64,000 bases of DNA from Ananas comosus (GCF_001540865.1 NC_033633.1:6258283-6322282); one strand, 5' to 3'. Positions 10,482-22,759 are shown, counted from the stretch's first letter. Notes: a model not told the origin generated them from the letters alone. Numbers and translations: made by a program.

Positions 10482-11631
10482 TGAAAGTTTAGGAGTGCCC
10501 AAGGATCTATCTAGATTGTATCCAACACCTAGAGGGGGGTGAATAGGTGTAACGGCCAAAAACCACAAATCTCGATACAATAAAGGTAAATGCAAAAAAT
10601 AAAAATAACACCGAGATTTACGTGAAAAAACTCCAACTTGGAGAAAAACCCACGGGACCAACACGCGAAAAAATAATTCACTAAAAAAAAGATTACAAGG
10701 TGATTGCCGACTCCACGGACTCGACCTCTCTTAACCTCCTATGAATCTCGCGCAATCCACCGGGTTGTCCATGCCCTCACGTTCGAATCCACGAACGCCA
10801 CGTTCCGAATCCACGAAACGCTTCCACTCCAAATCCACGAAGCTTTACCACTTCGAACCCACGAAGCTTTCGATCCGAATCCTCGAATCCCTTGCTCACG
10901 CCGAATCCACAACGCCGTTCATGAAGAGCATCATGATTATGGTGATCCTTCGCTTAGAGTATCGATGAAAACCAGAGAACAAACCTCCAAGCGAAGAAGA
11001 AATCAAATCGACATATAGATATCGAATTACAATATCTCGATTTGATCTAAAAGAGGCTAATATGTAGAAAATAGGTTTTAGAAGAATTTCGAGCCTCTAG
11101 GGTTTCTCAAACATGTATTTTCGTGATGCTCCTTCTGTTAGAGAACCCCAATAGCTTATTTATAGACTCTAGAATCAATTAGAGTCAGATTAGAAAGATT
11201 TTCGGAAATTTACATTGTGTACCGGTACACTTTTAAGTTGTTACCGGTTACACGATGACGGAACAGAAAACCTGCAAAACACTGTAACCGGTGACATGTC
11301 GCTTGTTGTACCAGAACACAATTTGTACCGGTACACTTTCAATGCTGTACCGGTACACTTTGCAATTTCCTGAATTTTCACCGTTTCGGGTTTTGCAAAG
11401 TTCCGACGCACTTTCTAATCCAGTAAACTTTGATTTTATGATTCTAATGCCTACAACTAAGTATGAATCACCATAACATGAATTAAAACTTTACCTGAGC
11501 ATCGTGATTCACGTCGTGAGTTATTTTCCTATTTCTTCGAAGTTTTGGATTCTTCGATCTTCGACGATACACACCGATCCTTCAAGACTCCGACTCACTT
11601 TACGAAACTTACGAACACATAAGACTTAACA
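10482..11631 (-). mobile_element. Copia (SIRE-like) 3' LTR, complete, 1150 bp
   Basis: On the plus strand it begins TGAAAGTTTAGG and ends GACTTAACA. On the minus strand it therefore starts TGTTAAGTC immediately after the polypurine tract and ends in TTTCA. It carries CCGG palindromes at 11218-11357, TATA box TATAAATA at 11165-11158 and the CACCCCCCTCTAGGTGTT block. The left edge abuts a disrupted Gypsy LTR. Confidence 0.88.
11158..11357 (-). promoter_or_regulatory. Copia LTR promoter: TATA box plus paired palindromes
   Basis: TATAAATA lies at 11165-11158 on the minus strand. Perfect TGTACCGGTACA occurs at 11218-11229, 11324-11335 and 11346-11357, with imperfect relatives TTACCGGTTA (centre 11245.5) and TGTAACCGGTGACA (11283). 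Pair spacings are 22 bp (11223.5/11245.5) and 22 bp (11329.5/11351.5). The nearest site is about 53 bp upstream of the TATA box. Confidence 0.75.
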
Positions 11632-11645
11632 ATCTCCCCCTTTGG
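11632..11645 (-). other. Copia polypurine tract
   Basis: The minus strand reads GCCAAAGGGGGAGAT directly before the LTR start TGTTAAG. This is the standard primer position in SIRE-type elements and fixes the LTR boundary. Confidence 0.85.
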
Positions 11646-12163
11646 CAATTTCGTGACAAAACTCACAAACTCAAAATTACATAATAAGAATTGAAGTTCA
11701 ATTGTCATCACCAAAATATTGAACTCCTCGCATGTGATCCAAATACAATATGAAACTCAAAAGTACATCAAAAATCCTAAAACGGACTCTATGACTTAGA
11801 CGCAACTAGGAGTCTTGAAGTCTTGATTTCCTGCAAAACAATTTATCCAAAGATGATATAGAGATTTGAAACCATTAGATTTTTTATACCTTTCAATGTC
11901 ATTATCTCATTATCATTGTCCTCGATCACTTCTCCCCCTTTGTTCTTGAGTTCTTCCTCTGCTTCGATCAATACCTGTTCATCTATGCTCTCCCCTTTTT
12001 TGTCAAAAATTGCCAAAAAGAAAGCATATAGAGAGAAAACATACTAAAAAGCAGAAAAGTAGTCAAGTCATAGATATAGACCTAAAAGCAAAAATAAGCA
12101 AACTAAACATAGTCCTATGAGAGAAAAGATAAAACATAGAGAATGAAGCTCAAAAAGGTAAGA

Positions 12164-13594
12164 TCACTCCTTGTCCTCCTCATCATCATCTGCTCCAGCT
12201 CCAGATCCCCCTGCCTCAGAAGCACCAGTCGACGGTGGAACGAGCGGATGTCTCGACGTCGACCTCGTGTAGGTAGTATAGGTAGGATAGGTAGGAAATA
12301 TGTCATCATGCCTACATCTTAACTTCTCCAATATCCTCTTCATCCTTACTTCCAACTTTTTGCCTAGTTCTCCCACTTTCTTCTTTAAGGAGCGCACCTC
12401 ATGGTGAAGTGATTCTACAGTAATCACTCCCCCTGAACTGGAAGATCTCTCGGGCTCTGTACGACGTGGAGGTGCGGAACTGGAAGCTGCTCTTGAAGAT
12501 CCCTTAGTCTGCTGATAGGTCTTCAAAGTACTCACAGGCTTGGCCCATGTCACTGCATCAATTGGTCCAAGGCCCATGTCGTATTTCTCACACGACACGT
12601 CTACTCCATTCTCCTGCAGAATCCTCGTGATCAATAGAGGAAATGGAAGTAGGTCACGTCGCACCGATGACTGTATAACATGCACCATTCGTTGCCACAT
12701 AAGGAAAGGAATGTTGATGTTCAATCCATCTGCCTGCTCCGGGTGACCAAGGAGATACAGAAGCACCAGTCGATCCCATCGAATCCTTTTGGTTCCAATT
12801 GTTGGCTGCACGTTGTAGCACATCACCAAGGATAGAAGGTTATACTCTGGTCGCAAGTCCTTGGACTTCACATAAGCATGATTCGTCCTCTCTCCATCGT
12901 TGCAGATTGCTCGAACATCAGTCTCCCAGTGGGACGAAGACTGATACAACCCTGTAGTATAGTGGAGGCCAGCAGTATCAACGTGCATCCCCAAGAGCTC
13001 ACCAATCGTGTGAAGAGTGACTAGAACCTTCTGCTGCCGCACATAGGTCTCAAATAAATAAGTCCCTGTCTCCTCATCCCCAGCAAGCACCCTCCCGTTC
13101 ATGTAGAACTCCCGAATGAGTTCCACACAAAAAAGAGCACAAGCAGGAACCCGTCCAATGGGCTCAATAGGGACCCTCTGAAGCAGTCGGCCGAAGTTAG
13201 GAACCTCCTTGACGAGTTCATTGAAGTTGACATATCTCTCTGCGATGCATAACCTGCTCGAGAACGTCCTCCGCCGCTCTGGTGGAACATCCGCGGCTTG
13301 CTTTGAGTGACTCTCTCGTGCACGAGAGCCACCTTCGCGTGAGGATTCGTCAGCTATTCCTTTCCCTTTGTCGACACGAGCAGTAGCTTCTTCAGTACCT
13401 TCCGGAGAACTCGCATGATAGTCGGGATTAGACCCTGAAGCCTTGTCGGCAATACGAGTCCTCTTGGACGCGCCTCGACAGCCTCGACCACCACCACGAC
13501 CACGACCAGTGGCCATCAGCACCAAAAGCAACAACACGAGCGAAAATGCCATTTTTCCTATACAAAAAATAACCTTGCATGAACAAATTTCCAA
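12164..13594 (-). CDS. Putative plant transposon protein in the env-like position of a Copia element
   Basis: An intact 476-codon frame lies between gag and the 3' LTR of a Copia element that has no pol. M1 gives a hydrophobic stretch (about residues 15-26); a start at M27 (13516) giving MATGRGRGGGRG is equally plausible. After a Gly/Arg-rich, Ser/Glu-rich N-terminus, a globular region (about 120-350; FNELVKEVPNFGRLL, GRVPACALFCVELIREFYMN) resembles the putative plant transposon protein domain found with SIRE-type and Mutator elements. A short coiled coil (about 390-425) and an acidic tail follow. The function of this family is unknown. It is unusual in being unbroken while gag next to it has three stops. 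A promoter-like site lies about 450 bp upstream at 14045-14104. Confidence 0.75.
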   Translation of the reverse strand: MEICSCKVIFCIGKMAFSLVLLLLVLMATGRGRGGGRGCRGASKRTRIADKASGSNPDYHASSPEGTEEATARVDKGKGIADESSREGGSRARESHSKQAADVPPERRRTFSSRLCIAERYVNFNELVKEVPNFGRLLQRVPIEPIGRVPACALFCVELIREFYMNGRVLAGDEETGTYLFETYVRQQKVLVTLHTIGELLGMHVDTAGLHYTTGLYQSSSHWETDVRAICNDGERTNHAYVKSKDLRPEYNLLSLVMCYNVQPTIGTKRIRWDRLVLLYLLGHPEQADGLNINIPFLMWQRMVHVIQSSVRRDLLPFPLLITRILQENGVDVSCEKYDMGLGPIDAVTWAKPVSTLKTYQQTKGSSRAASSSAPPRRTEPERSSSSGGVITVESLHHEVRSLKKKVGELGKKLEVRMKRILEKLRCRHDDIFPTYPTYTTYTRSTSRHPLVPPSTGASEAGGSGAGADDDEEDKE

Positions 13595-15020
13595 TAAAAA
13601 TCTGTAAAAATAGTGGAAAATTTTCTAATAATATTAGAATGCGTAACACCACTATTTCTAACAAATTCAAGCAAGATTTTTCATCAGAAAATTACATTCC
13701 AACAAAAATCCCAAAATTCCATGTATAATGAGGTACAGATCATAGATCAGCGAAAAATAAGGCATTATAACATGATCTAAGTGTTCTAGAAGTAAGAATA
13801 TATGTCTAAACACTGATTCACAGTAAAAAATTGCATAAAAAACGATTAAGAATAGAGATCATCCTTCAACTCAAAATTTTTCAAAAAATATGCAAAACCG
13901 GGATTAGATGATTAAATCCACCCTAAATATTTACAGATCTTGGAGGAAACCACGTGGATCTGGAGAAGGAGGATGCTAGGGAACTTCAGAGAGAGAAAAG
14001 GAGAGATTTCATAAGGGTATGAAAGAGAAACACACTCTGTAATCGGTTATAAAAAAACACGGCACAATGATTTGTACCGGTACACGGTATTTTGTACCAG
14101 TACACTTTGCCATATTTCAAAATTTGTGAATTTTTTTTTCTCAAAAATCCTTTAAAATCAAATTAATTTCATAAGAATTAAAAGTTGTACTCAAAAAATC
14201 ATAATGATGAAAATAAATTATTATAAGATTTCAAAATACATTGAAACATCAAAATTTGTTATTGAAAATAATCTAATGATTCAAAACCATCAAGATGTAA
14301 GTTGATGAAAAATGATTTTTAGAAATTCAACAAAATTGACACCAATTTGTCGCAACTCGCTCAAAATAGAGATTTAACTAATATGGCATCGAGGGTGGCT
14401 CTTTGAACATCTTTTCATCCTACCACCTTATACCTCCGAAAATTCTAATATATTTATTTTTTTTCAACCTTTTCAGTTATTCAATTAATTTCCATGTGGT
14501 ATCTTCACACACTTGTCGGACGACCGGGGTGGTAGCTCTTTCCTACATGTGGTGGTAGTTTTCACACTCCTTTTGGATGTAACTCTTTCCACATCTTTTA
14601 AACATAGGAGTTTTTTCTCTTTTTTTAAAAAAAAATTCAAACTCTCCCTAAATTAGACAATCTCACAATTGAAGTAATTTTGACAAAATTTTAGTCTATA
14701 AGCAAATATCCATCCATCATACACAACCAAGATGAATTAATCACCAAGAGATCAATTTGATTTCAAAATTTTGATGAATATATGTATTAAGAATTCATAT
14801 AATCAATTATCGTCAAAATAATAAAAAGTGGAGTAAAACCGATAATTAATATGAATTTAATTCAAGATGAATGTGAAGTTAAATACCGTTTAAAGCACTT
14901 TGAAAAATTTAATCTTTCCAAAATAATGATTTTCAATCATCTCCTTTCTCACAAATTTTAAATTCCAAAACACCTTTCCTCAAAACAATTTTTAAACAAG
15001 TAAAATTCAAGCACCAAAAA
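13595..15020. other. Pol-less spacer of the Copia element
   Basis: This AT-rich stretch lies where protease, integrase, reverse transcriptase and RNase H should be. I find no YVDD, zinc-finger or integrase motif in any frame. It holds the promoter-like site at 14045-14104 and a possible leader for the downstream ORF (about 13600-14040, GA-rich at 13950-14030). Confidence 0.6.
14045..14104 (-). promoter_or_regulatory. Candidate internal promoter with a palindrome pair
   Basis: The minus strand shows TGTACTGGTACA and TGTACCGGTACA with centres at 14098.5 and 14078.5, exactly 20 bp apart. A TATA-like TTTATAACC (14053-14045) and a purine-rich leader follow. This copies the layout of the LTR promoter and could drive the 476-aa ORF separately. 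Transcription is inferred. Confidence 0.5.
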
Positions 15021-16637
15021 TCATCCAAACATGTAATGCAATGAATAAAAATATGCAATAAGCACCAATCCAAGCATTTGATCCAATTTCTTCGATCCGA
15101 AAGAAAATTTTTGAATATCGGATTGAAGTTGACGAACTTGATCGGTCAATGACTTGTTGGATGTGTACGATTCCTCAAATTGTTGCTCCAAAAATCCAAC
15201 CTTGTCTTTATAAGATTTGATCATTGATTCCGCTTCATCTAGCTTCTCTTGGAGGATTGAATTATTTTTCAAATTTTATTCCCTTTCCTCCTCAAGAGCT
15301 TTCTTCATTGTCTTCAACTTGTTGTTTTCCTCTTCAAGTTCCAATAAACGCCTTCTCAACTTCTTATTATGCTTGGCCATCTTTTTCGAATCAATAAGAA
15401 GTTGATTGTATGCTTCCGCCAAATCCTCGTCGTTTGACTCCTCCTCGCTTTCACCATCATCGCTCGAAGTACCATGCAAGGAAGGAGAAACACTAGAATT
15501 AGACACAATAGAGGATAAACAAACAACATTAGACGAAGGAAAAGAAGTGTTAGTAAATAAAGCAAGATTTCTATTCTTTTCTTCATCACTTGAAGTTGAG
15601 TCGTCCAAAGTAGAATCATCCCAAGTTTTTGCTTGCATAGCCTTTTGTTTATATGTTTTCTTCGAAGGGCAATCCGTTGCAATATGACCGTAGCCTTTAC
15701 ATTTGTAGCATTGAATTTTTCCTTCAAATTCATCTTTTTCTTTTGAAGAATTTGCAAGTTTTTTATCCTTAGATTTTGAACTTGAAGACTGTTTAGAAAA
15801 GGATTTATGCTTCGAAGATGAAGCCTTGCCCGAATCGTTCTTCTTTCAGAAATTCCGACGAAACTTCTTCGTTAGGAGCGCCAATTGATGTTCAAAGTCC
15901 GCAATTGAGATCTCTCCGTCGGAATCCGAGTCTCCGTCTTTCTCTTTCGTCGATTTCAACGCAACCCTTGTACTTTTAGAGAAAGACATGGAAGTAGATT
16001 GGTTAGTAGGAAAAGTCATTTCATACGTTTGTAAAGCACCTACTAACTCTTCGACTTTCATCTCGTCCGGATGCTTAACAGTTTCGATTGCGGCAATTTT
16101 TACCCGAAAGCATTCCGGAAGAGTCTGAAGAATTTTTCGAATAACCTTAGAATCCGGAATTTTCTCTCCCAAGTTAGCGCATGTATTAACAACGTCTTGA
16201 AGTCGAGTATAGTATTCGGTAAAGGTCTCGTTTTCTTTCATAAAAATCGAGTCAAATTTGCTTGTCAATACTTATAATTTTTGAACCTGTACCAAGCTAG
16301 TTCCTTCATGCGTAACTTGTAGAGTATCCCAAATTTTCTTGGCGGTATTACACGCCGAAACGCGAGTGAATTCCGTTTGTGACAATGCATTAAATAAAGC
16401 GTTTATGCCCTTATCGTTAAACGAAGATAACTCATTTTCATCTTTCGTCCACTTGTTCCGCGGTTTAGGAACGGTAGCATTATCGACGACTTCGGTAGGA
16501 TGCTTCCAACCGAATTCGATTGATTGCCATACTCGCTCATCGATTACAATTAGAAAAGCTCTCATGCGAACTTTCCAATAGGCATAATTCGTGCCATCGA
16601 AGAGTGGTGGTCGATTAATGTTACCGCCTTCGGCCAT
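15021..16637 (-). pseudogene. Copia (SIRE-like) gag, three stops
   Basis: It starts MAEGGNINRPPLFDGTNYAYW at 16637, the usual SIRE gag opening, and continues through the capsid-like region (KIWDTLQVTHEG; ETFTEYYTRLQDVV; ILQTLPECF). A CX2CX4HX4C zinc knuckle (CYKCKGYGHIATDC) lies near 15700. An acidic Ser-rich region and a long coiled coil (15400-15070) follow. In-frame stops lie at about 16273, 15846 and 15276, each best explained by a C-to-T or G-to-A change in a Gln or Trp codon. No protease follows. Confidence 0.9.
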
Positions 16638-16658
16638 GACAATAATTTATCTAGATCC

Positions 16659-16672
16659 GGCTCTGATACTAA
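16659..16672 (-). other. Copia primer binding site (initiator tRNA-Met type)
   Basis: The minus strand reads TTAGTATCAGAGCC two bases after the 5' LTR end TTTCA. The canonical plant site is TGGTATCAGAGC, so there is one G-to-A change. Confidence 0.85.
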
Positions 16673-16673
16673 T

Positions 16674-19600
16674 TGAAAGTTTAGGGGTACCCAAGTGTTA
16701 CGTCTCGCTATCGCCAATTTGGTCGATCCAGGCCCGTACACAGAGGCCGAACGAACAGAACCTCCTCTGTCCGCCCAAGACTCAACAACAACGAGTACAT
16801 GTATAAAGAAATAAACAATTCCCAGGATAACATTTCAATATACATGGCTTGCACGAGGGCAAGCAACAACCACAAGTGATAGCAAGCGAATTAAACATGA
16901 AATTCACTGTAATTTAAAACTTTCAAACTAAACTGTATAACCGAAATATTTAGTTATTTACATACTTTATAATACATTCATTTACATGTCTCTGTACATC
17001 AAAATGTCTCACATGATCTCAAAATGGTAAACTACTATACTCTGGTGTCAGCTAGCTAAGCTGCGGGGCTCTTGCCACGATCCTCGGCCACACCGCTCGC
17101 ACTGGAACCTGTATGGTTAGTGGTATGAGAACTACTGAAAGTTCCCAGTGGGTTCGACCGCCGAATTCGCCGACTCACCCACTAGGTCTACTCAGGCATA
17201 TGTAGGCAAGAAAGTAAACAGATAGTAACCAACTATAACATGTAACTACTACAATGCCTGTACAAAGCTGAAAGAACAATATATAAAACTGTAAATATGC
17301 ATGCATGCTTTACTGAATTTACCCAGTCCATTAGTTAACCCTTTGGTTAACAACAACTCACTGACACTATCCCAAATATTGGGGAGACGCAACCTGCACC
17401 CGACGGGACTGTCAACTGGGGGAGACGCACCTCCTGGTCCAGTAAAGATGACTACTCCGGAGCTCATCGTTCAAGGAGGAGCGACCTACCTTGAACCAAA
17501 CGACTGTGAGTATGATCTGATCCTCCTTTAGGGGATTCAACAATAGACGATGTCACACTTAACTCTAGCTAGCTCTTTATGCTAGTTTCACAATTCCATT
17601 TCTCGATGCTAATCCAATCTCTAATTAGAATGTCACCAAGTTTACTATTGTTATAGTCCATGCATTCATAGGGTTCTATGTTCACATTCTATTGTTCATA
17701 TATTCTCATGGTTGATAAGCATTTGCATAATCAAATATCATTTACATAATATCAATACCCTATAATGCATGATTACAATGTAAATATGCTCAATGAATTA
17801 GCATAGACATAAAAGGTGATTCAAAGATTTCGGATAGCACCACCCACCTGAAGTGGTGTCAATCAACTAAGATCAATGTCTCGGAATGCGTCGACAACTA
17901 TCTCTCGCGACTCAAAGCAAATAGCACTAGAACGGCCTCTACCGTAATTAGCGTGTCGCCGACCTGTCGGAATGTCACTTTAGACTTTCGAGCATATTTA
18001 ACTTTCATTTGTAAAGATTTAAAAGAGGTTAAACTAGAGTTACATTCACATTTTAACAAAACTTGCATTTCAACTTCAATCTGCTTATGTGTCAAGGTAC
18101 ATGTAAATCAGCATACATGTATACATGTAATTGCTAATACTCCGGCCAATTAGTAATTGCTAATACTCCGGCCAATTAGAATGTCACCAACTTCAAATCT
18201 GTTACTCCTGATGTTCCTCCAAGTTGCTTTTAGTTTCAACAACCCAATTTTCCTATTCAGCAGGTCCAACAAACCAAAGCCCCAAACCTGCTAACTTCAC
18301 TTCACAACTCAACTTCACAGGTTTCTTCTTTGACCTCAACAGCGAGAATTACATATATAAATCATTTCCAAGGTGATTAATTTAACTAAACTCAATTAGT
18401 AACTAAGCTTACCTTAGTTAAAAGCTTCTACCAAGCTGCTCAGTAGTTCCAACAGCAGGAATCCCTTGCTCGGATCAGGTCTCCCTCCTCAGCCCGCAAA
18501 CCTCCAGGTTGCCAACACCAATCTCCTCAACCCTTAATTAGCCTAGAGGGAGAAGAAGAAACGAGATGAAAAAAAGAGAGAGAAAAGGGTCATAGTGCTT
18601 AGACAGGTGTAAACAACCAGGAACTAAGTGACAAGACTAAAATTTTACACTTTAGCCCTTCAATTCAGCAATATTGCACCACAACCCTACAGTTTACAAT
18701 TCAATCCAGCAGTCTCGCAATTTAGTCCCTGCACTAACTAAAATCTGGCAGCAGTTACTTTAAAGCCTATTTCACTTATCCAACTTGCTTCGAACACCTA
18801 TTATCACTTTCAAATTATGCCAAATGAACTTTCCAAGCTACCAAATTAATTTGGTAACATTTAATTTCCAATTTGGCATCATGTTTATCATTTTGATCAA
18901 CATTAACTAGGAATTTCAGCATTACTTGATAGCAGCAGTGATTGGAGGTCTCTGTCACTTCCAATTCACTTCGAGTACTTCCAAAACATGTCAATTGCTG
19001 TTCTCAAGCTACTAATTAAGTTTAGAAACACTTAATTTCTATTTTAGCATTATTGTCATCAATTTGATCACAATTAGCCTATGATCAGATTTCAGCTTAT
19101 TACACCAAGGATCTATCTAGATTATATCCAACACCTATAGGGGGTGAATAGGTGTAACGGCCAAAAACCACAAATCTCGATGCAATAAAAGTAAATGCGA
19201 AAAATAAAAATAACACCGAGATTTACGTGGAAAAACTCCAACTTGGAGAAAAACCTACGGGACCAACACGCGAAAAAAAATTCATTAAGAAAAAAGATTA
19301 CAAGGTGATTACCGACTCCACGGACTCGACCTCTCTTAACCTCCTATGAATCTGGCGCAATCCATCGGGTTGTCCATGCCCTCACGTTCGAATCCACGAA
19401 CGCCACGTTTCGAATCCACGAAACGCCTCCACTCCGAATCCACAAAGCTCTACCACTTCGAATCCACGAAGCTTTTGATCCGAATCCTCGAATACCTTGA
19501 TCATGCCGAATCCACGACGCCGTTCATGAAGAGCATAATGATTATGGTGATCCTTCACTTAGAGTATCGATAAAAACTAGAGAACAAACCTCCAAGCGAA

Positions 19601-19905
19601 GAAGAGATCAAATCGACATATAGATATCGAATTACAATATCTCGATTTGACCTAAAAGAGGCTAATATGTAGAAAATAGGTTTTAGAAGAATTCCGAGCC
19701 TCTAGGGTTTCTCAAACATGTATTTCGTGATGCTCCTTCTGTTAGAGAACCCCAATAGCTTATTTATAGACTTTAGAATCAATTAAAGTCGGATTATCGA
19801 AAATTTACATTGTGTACCGGTACACTTTCAAGTTGTTACCAGTTACACGATGACGGAACAGAAAACCTGCAAAACAGTGTAACCGGTGACATGTCGCTGG
19901 TTGTA
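16674..19905 (-). mobile_element. Copia 5' LTR, split by a solo Gypsy LTR and truncated
   Basis: The LTR resumes as two parts. Bases 16674-16695 (TGAAAGTTTAGGGGTACCCAAG) match 10482-10503; 19105-19905 continues with GGATCTATCTAGATTATATCC and matches 10504-11312. The gap is filled by the insertion at 16696-19104. At about 19905, just past GTTGTACC, similarity to the 3' LTR stops and GC-rich G2 sequence begins. The first ~320 bases of this LTR (minus-strand 5' end) are therefore missing or displaced. Confidence 0.85.
16696..19104 (-). mobile_element. Solo Gypsy G1 LTR with target duplication CCAAG
   Basis: The insert begins TGTTACGTCTCGC and ends TTATTACA (TG...CA), 2409 bp. CCAAG lies on both sides (16691-16695 and 19105-19109). 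Removing it restores the Copia LTR. The minus-strand 3' end shows the G1 hairpin block (16720-16795). The conserved splice-acceptor block is at about 17100-17200. No internal region is present, so this is the product of LTR-LTR recombination. Confidence 0.92.
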
Positions 19906-21587
19906 CCGCCACCCTGGCCCACCCCTGCGGCATCCCTCCGACCTCAGGTGGTCAATCGCCGCCGCCCCAAGCCGCCCCGAGCTCCACCGACGCGCTACAG
20001 CCGCCCTGCGGGTTCCCTGGGAAAGCTCGATCCGAGCTGAGCTCGCACCTCCTCCCCCGTGCCGCCGTCGCCCGAAGCCACCCACACGGCACCTCTCCAG
20101 CCTCAGGTGATCCCCCGCCGTCTCCCTTTGGAGCCCCGCCGGCCGTCGTGGCCGCCGCCACTCCTGGACCCAAGCCCTAGCCTGTGCAGGCTCAAGTTGC
20201 TCCGTCGCCGCCGTCACCGCCTCCCGCCACCTACCGGCGCGAGCCCCGGCCTCCCCACGTCAGCCGCACCCGTCAGCCGCCGATGCACTCGCCGTTGAGC
20301 CGCCGTCGGCCATGCCCTAGCTCCTGCTGCTCCGGTCCGGTTGACTTGTTGCGCACTAGGTTCCCGACGCGATATTGTACAGGTGGGTGCTTCTAGTTGG
20401 TAGTCGGTAAGATCGTTTCACCTTCCTCTGTTCTTCTATATCAGCATTGTAGTCTCTACATGTCAGTTGCTTTGTTTATCGTTCATTTATCTTACCTTAT
20501 TGATTGCATGATGTTAGTTGTTGATAGACATGTAAAGCAGGCTTGCATATATATTGTATCTCTGTGGACCTTGGGTCCAGGCAACACATCGACTTCTTTG
20601 TCGTGTGTTTCAACCTGGCTGATCGTGGTTCGGCGTTGTACGCCCTTATATCTGGCTTTGGCCAAGGCACCGGTTTCAGCCAGCTTTTGCATTGAGCATA
20701 TCAGCATGACTTAGTCACAGTACTTGGGTGTATTCATTGACACCAGGTCGGTTTGGCCACCGACCAGAGGTGTACTATCCGAATAGGTCGTCCAGTGGGC
20801 GCATGGATCAGGTCGGTGCAGGTTTGTGACAGGCAACGCTTGAGGTCCCTAGACCAATATAGCAGGCACTAGATTGGGTACAGTTTCAGTTTGGTTACCT
20901 TGAGGCATACTCGGCATTGTATTCCTTGCAGTAGCAGTTTTTATTACTTGCTTTTTATCATATCTGTTATAGCTACTGTAGTTCTCTTTCGTATCACAGC
21001 ATCTATACTTTGTTTATGTTACCTCCTTTGGTTTCTGGTGATTACGACTTGCCTTCGTGGCTCTATCGTACCCACTGGGAAACCTTGATTGTGGTTTCTC
21101 ACCCCCTATTTTCCACAGGTGGTTCGGGCACGGAATTGGTATTTGGCGCGACGGTAGGACGTTCTAGCTACCCTGCAGTAGCGACCGTCACCCGGGTTAC
21201 TTTTATTTCTACATTTAGTAATTTAATAATTAAATGGTTCAGTTAGATCATCACTATGAATGTTTGGTTATTTGTGAATTGGTTTGAGTTGATTTACTAG
21301 GATGCTTGCAATTGGAGCTTATGGATTTGTGGTTTTGGTTTTATAGATAATTGGTTCTCGGACTTATGTATTTACGCATTGTGATTTTCTACCCCTCGAG
21401 GTATTCGGTTTTCAAACGTGAAGTTTTCGTATGGAAAACAGTTTTAAAAAGGTTTTCGAATGGTTTTTATGGATGATTAATTAGAGTTTAAAAATAAAAA
21501 CTTTCGGGTAGGGAACACTTTTAAATAGGATGCTTGTTGTACTGTGCATTGTATTATCCAGCGCCTAAGGAGTGTTTAAAGACATGC
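19906..21587 (+). mobile_element. G2-type Gypsy LTR, left part
   Basis: A GC-rich leader (19910-20350), which can be read as proline/arginine-rich peptides and resembles 36876-37220, is followed by TATATCAGCATTG-rich sequence, TTGCATTGAGCATATCAGCATG and ACCCACTGGGAAACCTTGATTG, ending in TTTTCCACAG (about 21118). The same blocks occur in order at 38250-38700 and 41230-41410. It is interrupted at 21587 by the G1 array and resumes at 31776. The 5' boundary is not certain. Confidence 0.7.
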
Positions 21588-22745
21588 TGTCACGCCCCGG
21601 GACCCAGCGGAAGCCCGCCCGGCACGTGCCCAGACCCGCTATACGTCTAAAACATATAAGGCGTCTAAAAACAACAATAATAAAAGCAATAATAAAAGAC
21701 ATCTAGGAGTATCAGAACATAACAAATGTCTAAATGCTACAACAAGGGATAAGAATAAAATTGTAAATCCACTAAATAAAACATAAAGTGATACAAGGAA
21801 ATCCTAGATACAAGTGCTATAGGTAGATACATAGGTGGTCTCTATACATGGATACAAAACCTCTCACTCTCTCTCAACTACAAAAAGAGAGTAAACCACC
21901 TAGGCAAAGTACCGCTCCTCGCTAGCTAGTTAAGCGATCTCCTTGCCGCGATCCCGTGCCTCCGCTGGTGCCGAAGGCTCTGAAAAGTAAACCATAAAAC
22001 AGGGGCGTGAGAACTATTAAAAATAGTTTCCAGTGGGCAATTACTGACTTCAGTGAATGCACCACAAGGCCCAAAGCTACAAAAGATGTCAGTGACTATA
22101 AAAGTAGAAAAAGCGAAAGGTAAGTAAAGATGTAACTTACTACAACATGATATCTCTACTTAGCATAATTAGCATAAGTATGAAGCAACTATGCATGAAG
22201 TAAAAGTCTCCAACTACCATAATGTTCACAATGCGAAATAGTAAGGTTCCGTTGTTTACTATTCTAGTCAATGTCTAAGTAGTACACTAAGTCATCATCT
22301 GTCCACATGTCATAATGAATACTCAAAGTCAAATCTGAAGAGACCCACCCGAAGGCTGTCTATGGCCCTGAGACCCACCCGTAGGCTGTCTGGCTGGTGC
22401 CGAGCTTAATGGCCCCGTGGTAGTCATCATCCCCACCCTAGGAATGAGCCTGTCCCACGGCAATCCACTTCGGCGCCCAATCCCGCACGGCGAATATGAA
22501 TCGCGATGGCTATCTCCGGAGTGCCGGCTTGTAGGGAGCGACCCTCACAAGCATGTGCGAATGAGCACAATGGCAAGTAGGCAAACGATCTGTCGCAAGT
22601 ACCAAGTCCTCATGTCTAATAACATGGAATGTGTCAAGCATCTCAACGGCCTATCCCTATGTCATCATGTCTCTAACATGAAATGTAGCGGATAAGTAGT
22701 GGCTTATCAATATGTCTCTATGTTGCAGTTTCATAGTTTACTAGT
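21588..22745 (-). mobile_element. G1 array LTR A, 3' part
   Basis: It contains the terminal TGTCACGCCCCGG (minus: CCGGGGCGTGACA), the acceptor-like block (GGTTTACTTTTCAG on the minus strand, about 21980-22000) and two GAGACCCACCCG...GGCTGTCTG units (about 22340-22395) shared with 24258 and 30030. It ends at an assembly gap. Confidence 0.85.
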
Positions 22746-22759
22746 NNNNNNNNNNNNNN
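22746..22759. other. Assembly gap, 14 N
   Basis: The run of N joins the middle of an LTR to the middle of a reverse transcriptase (…[10 protein letters not shown]). The missing piece should hold the rest of RT, RNase H, integrase and the start of the LTR. The true size is unknown. Confidence 0.98.

Noticed and set aside
19843..20396. Long GC-rich frames on both strands (also 36867-37315)
   Set aside because: Open frames follow from GC content without stops. Proline/arginine-rich composition, overlap on both strands and position in an LTR leader argue against genes.
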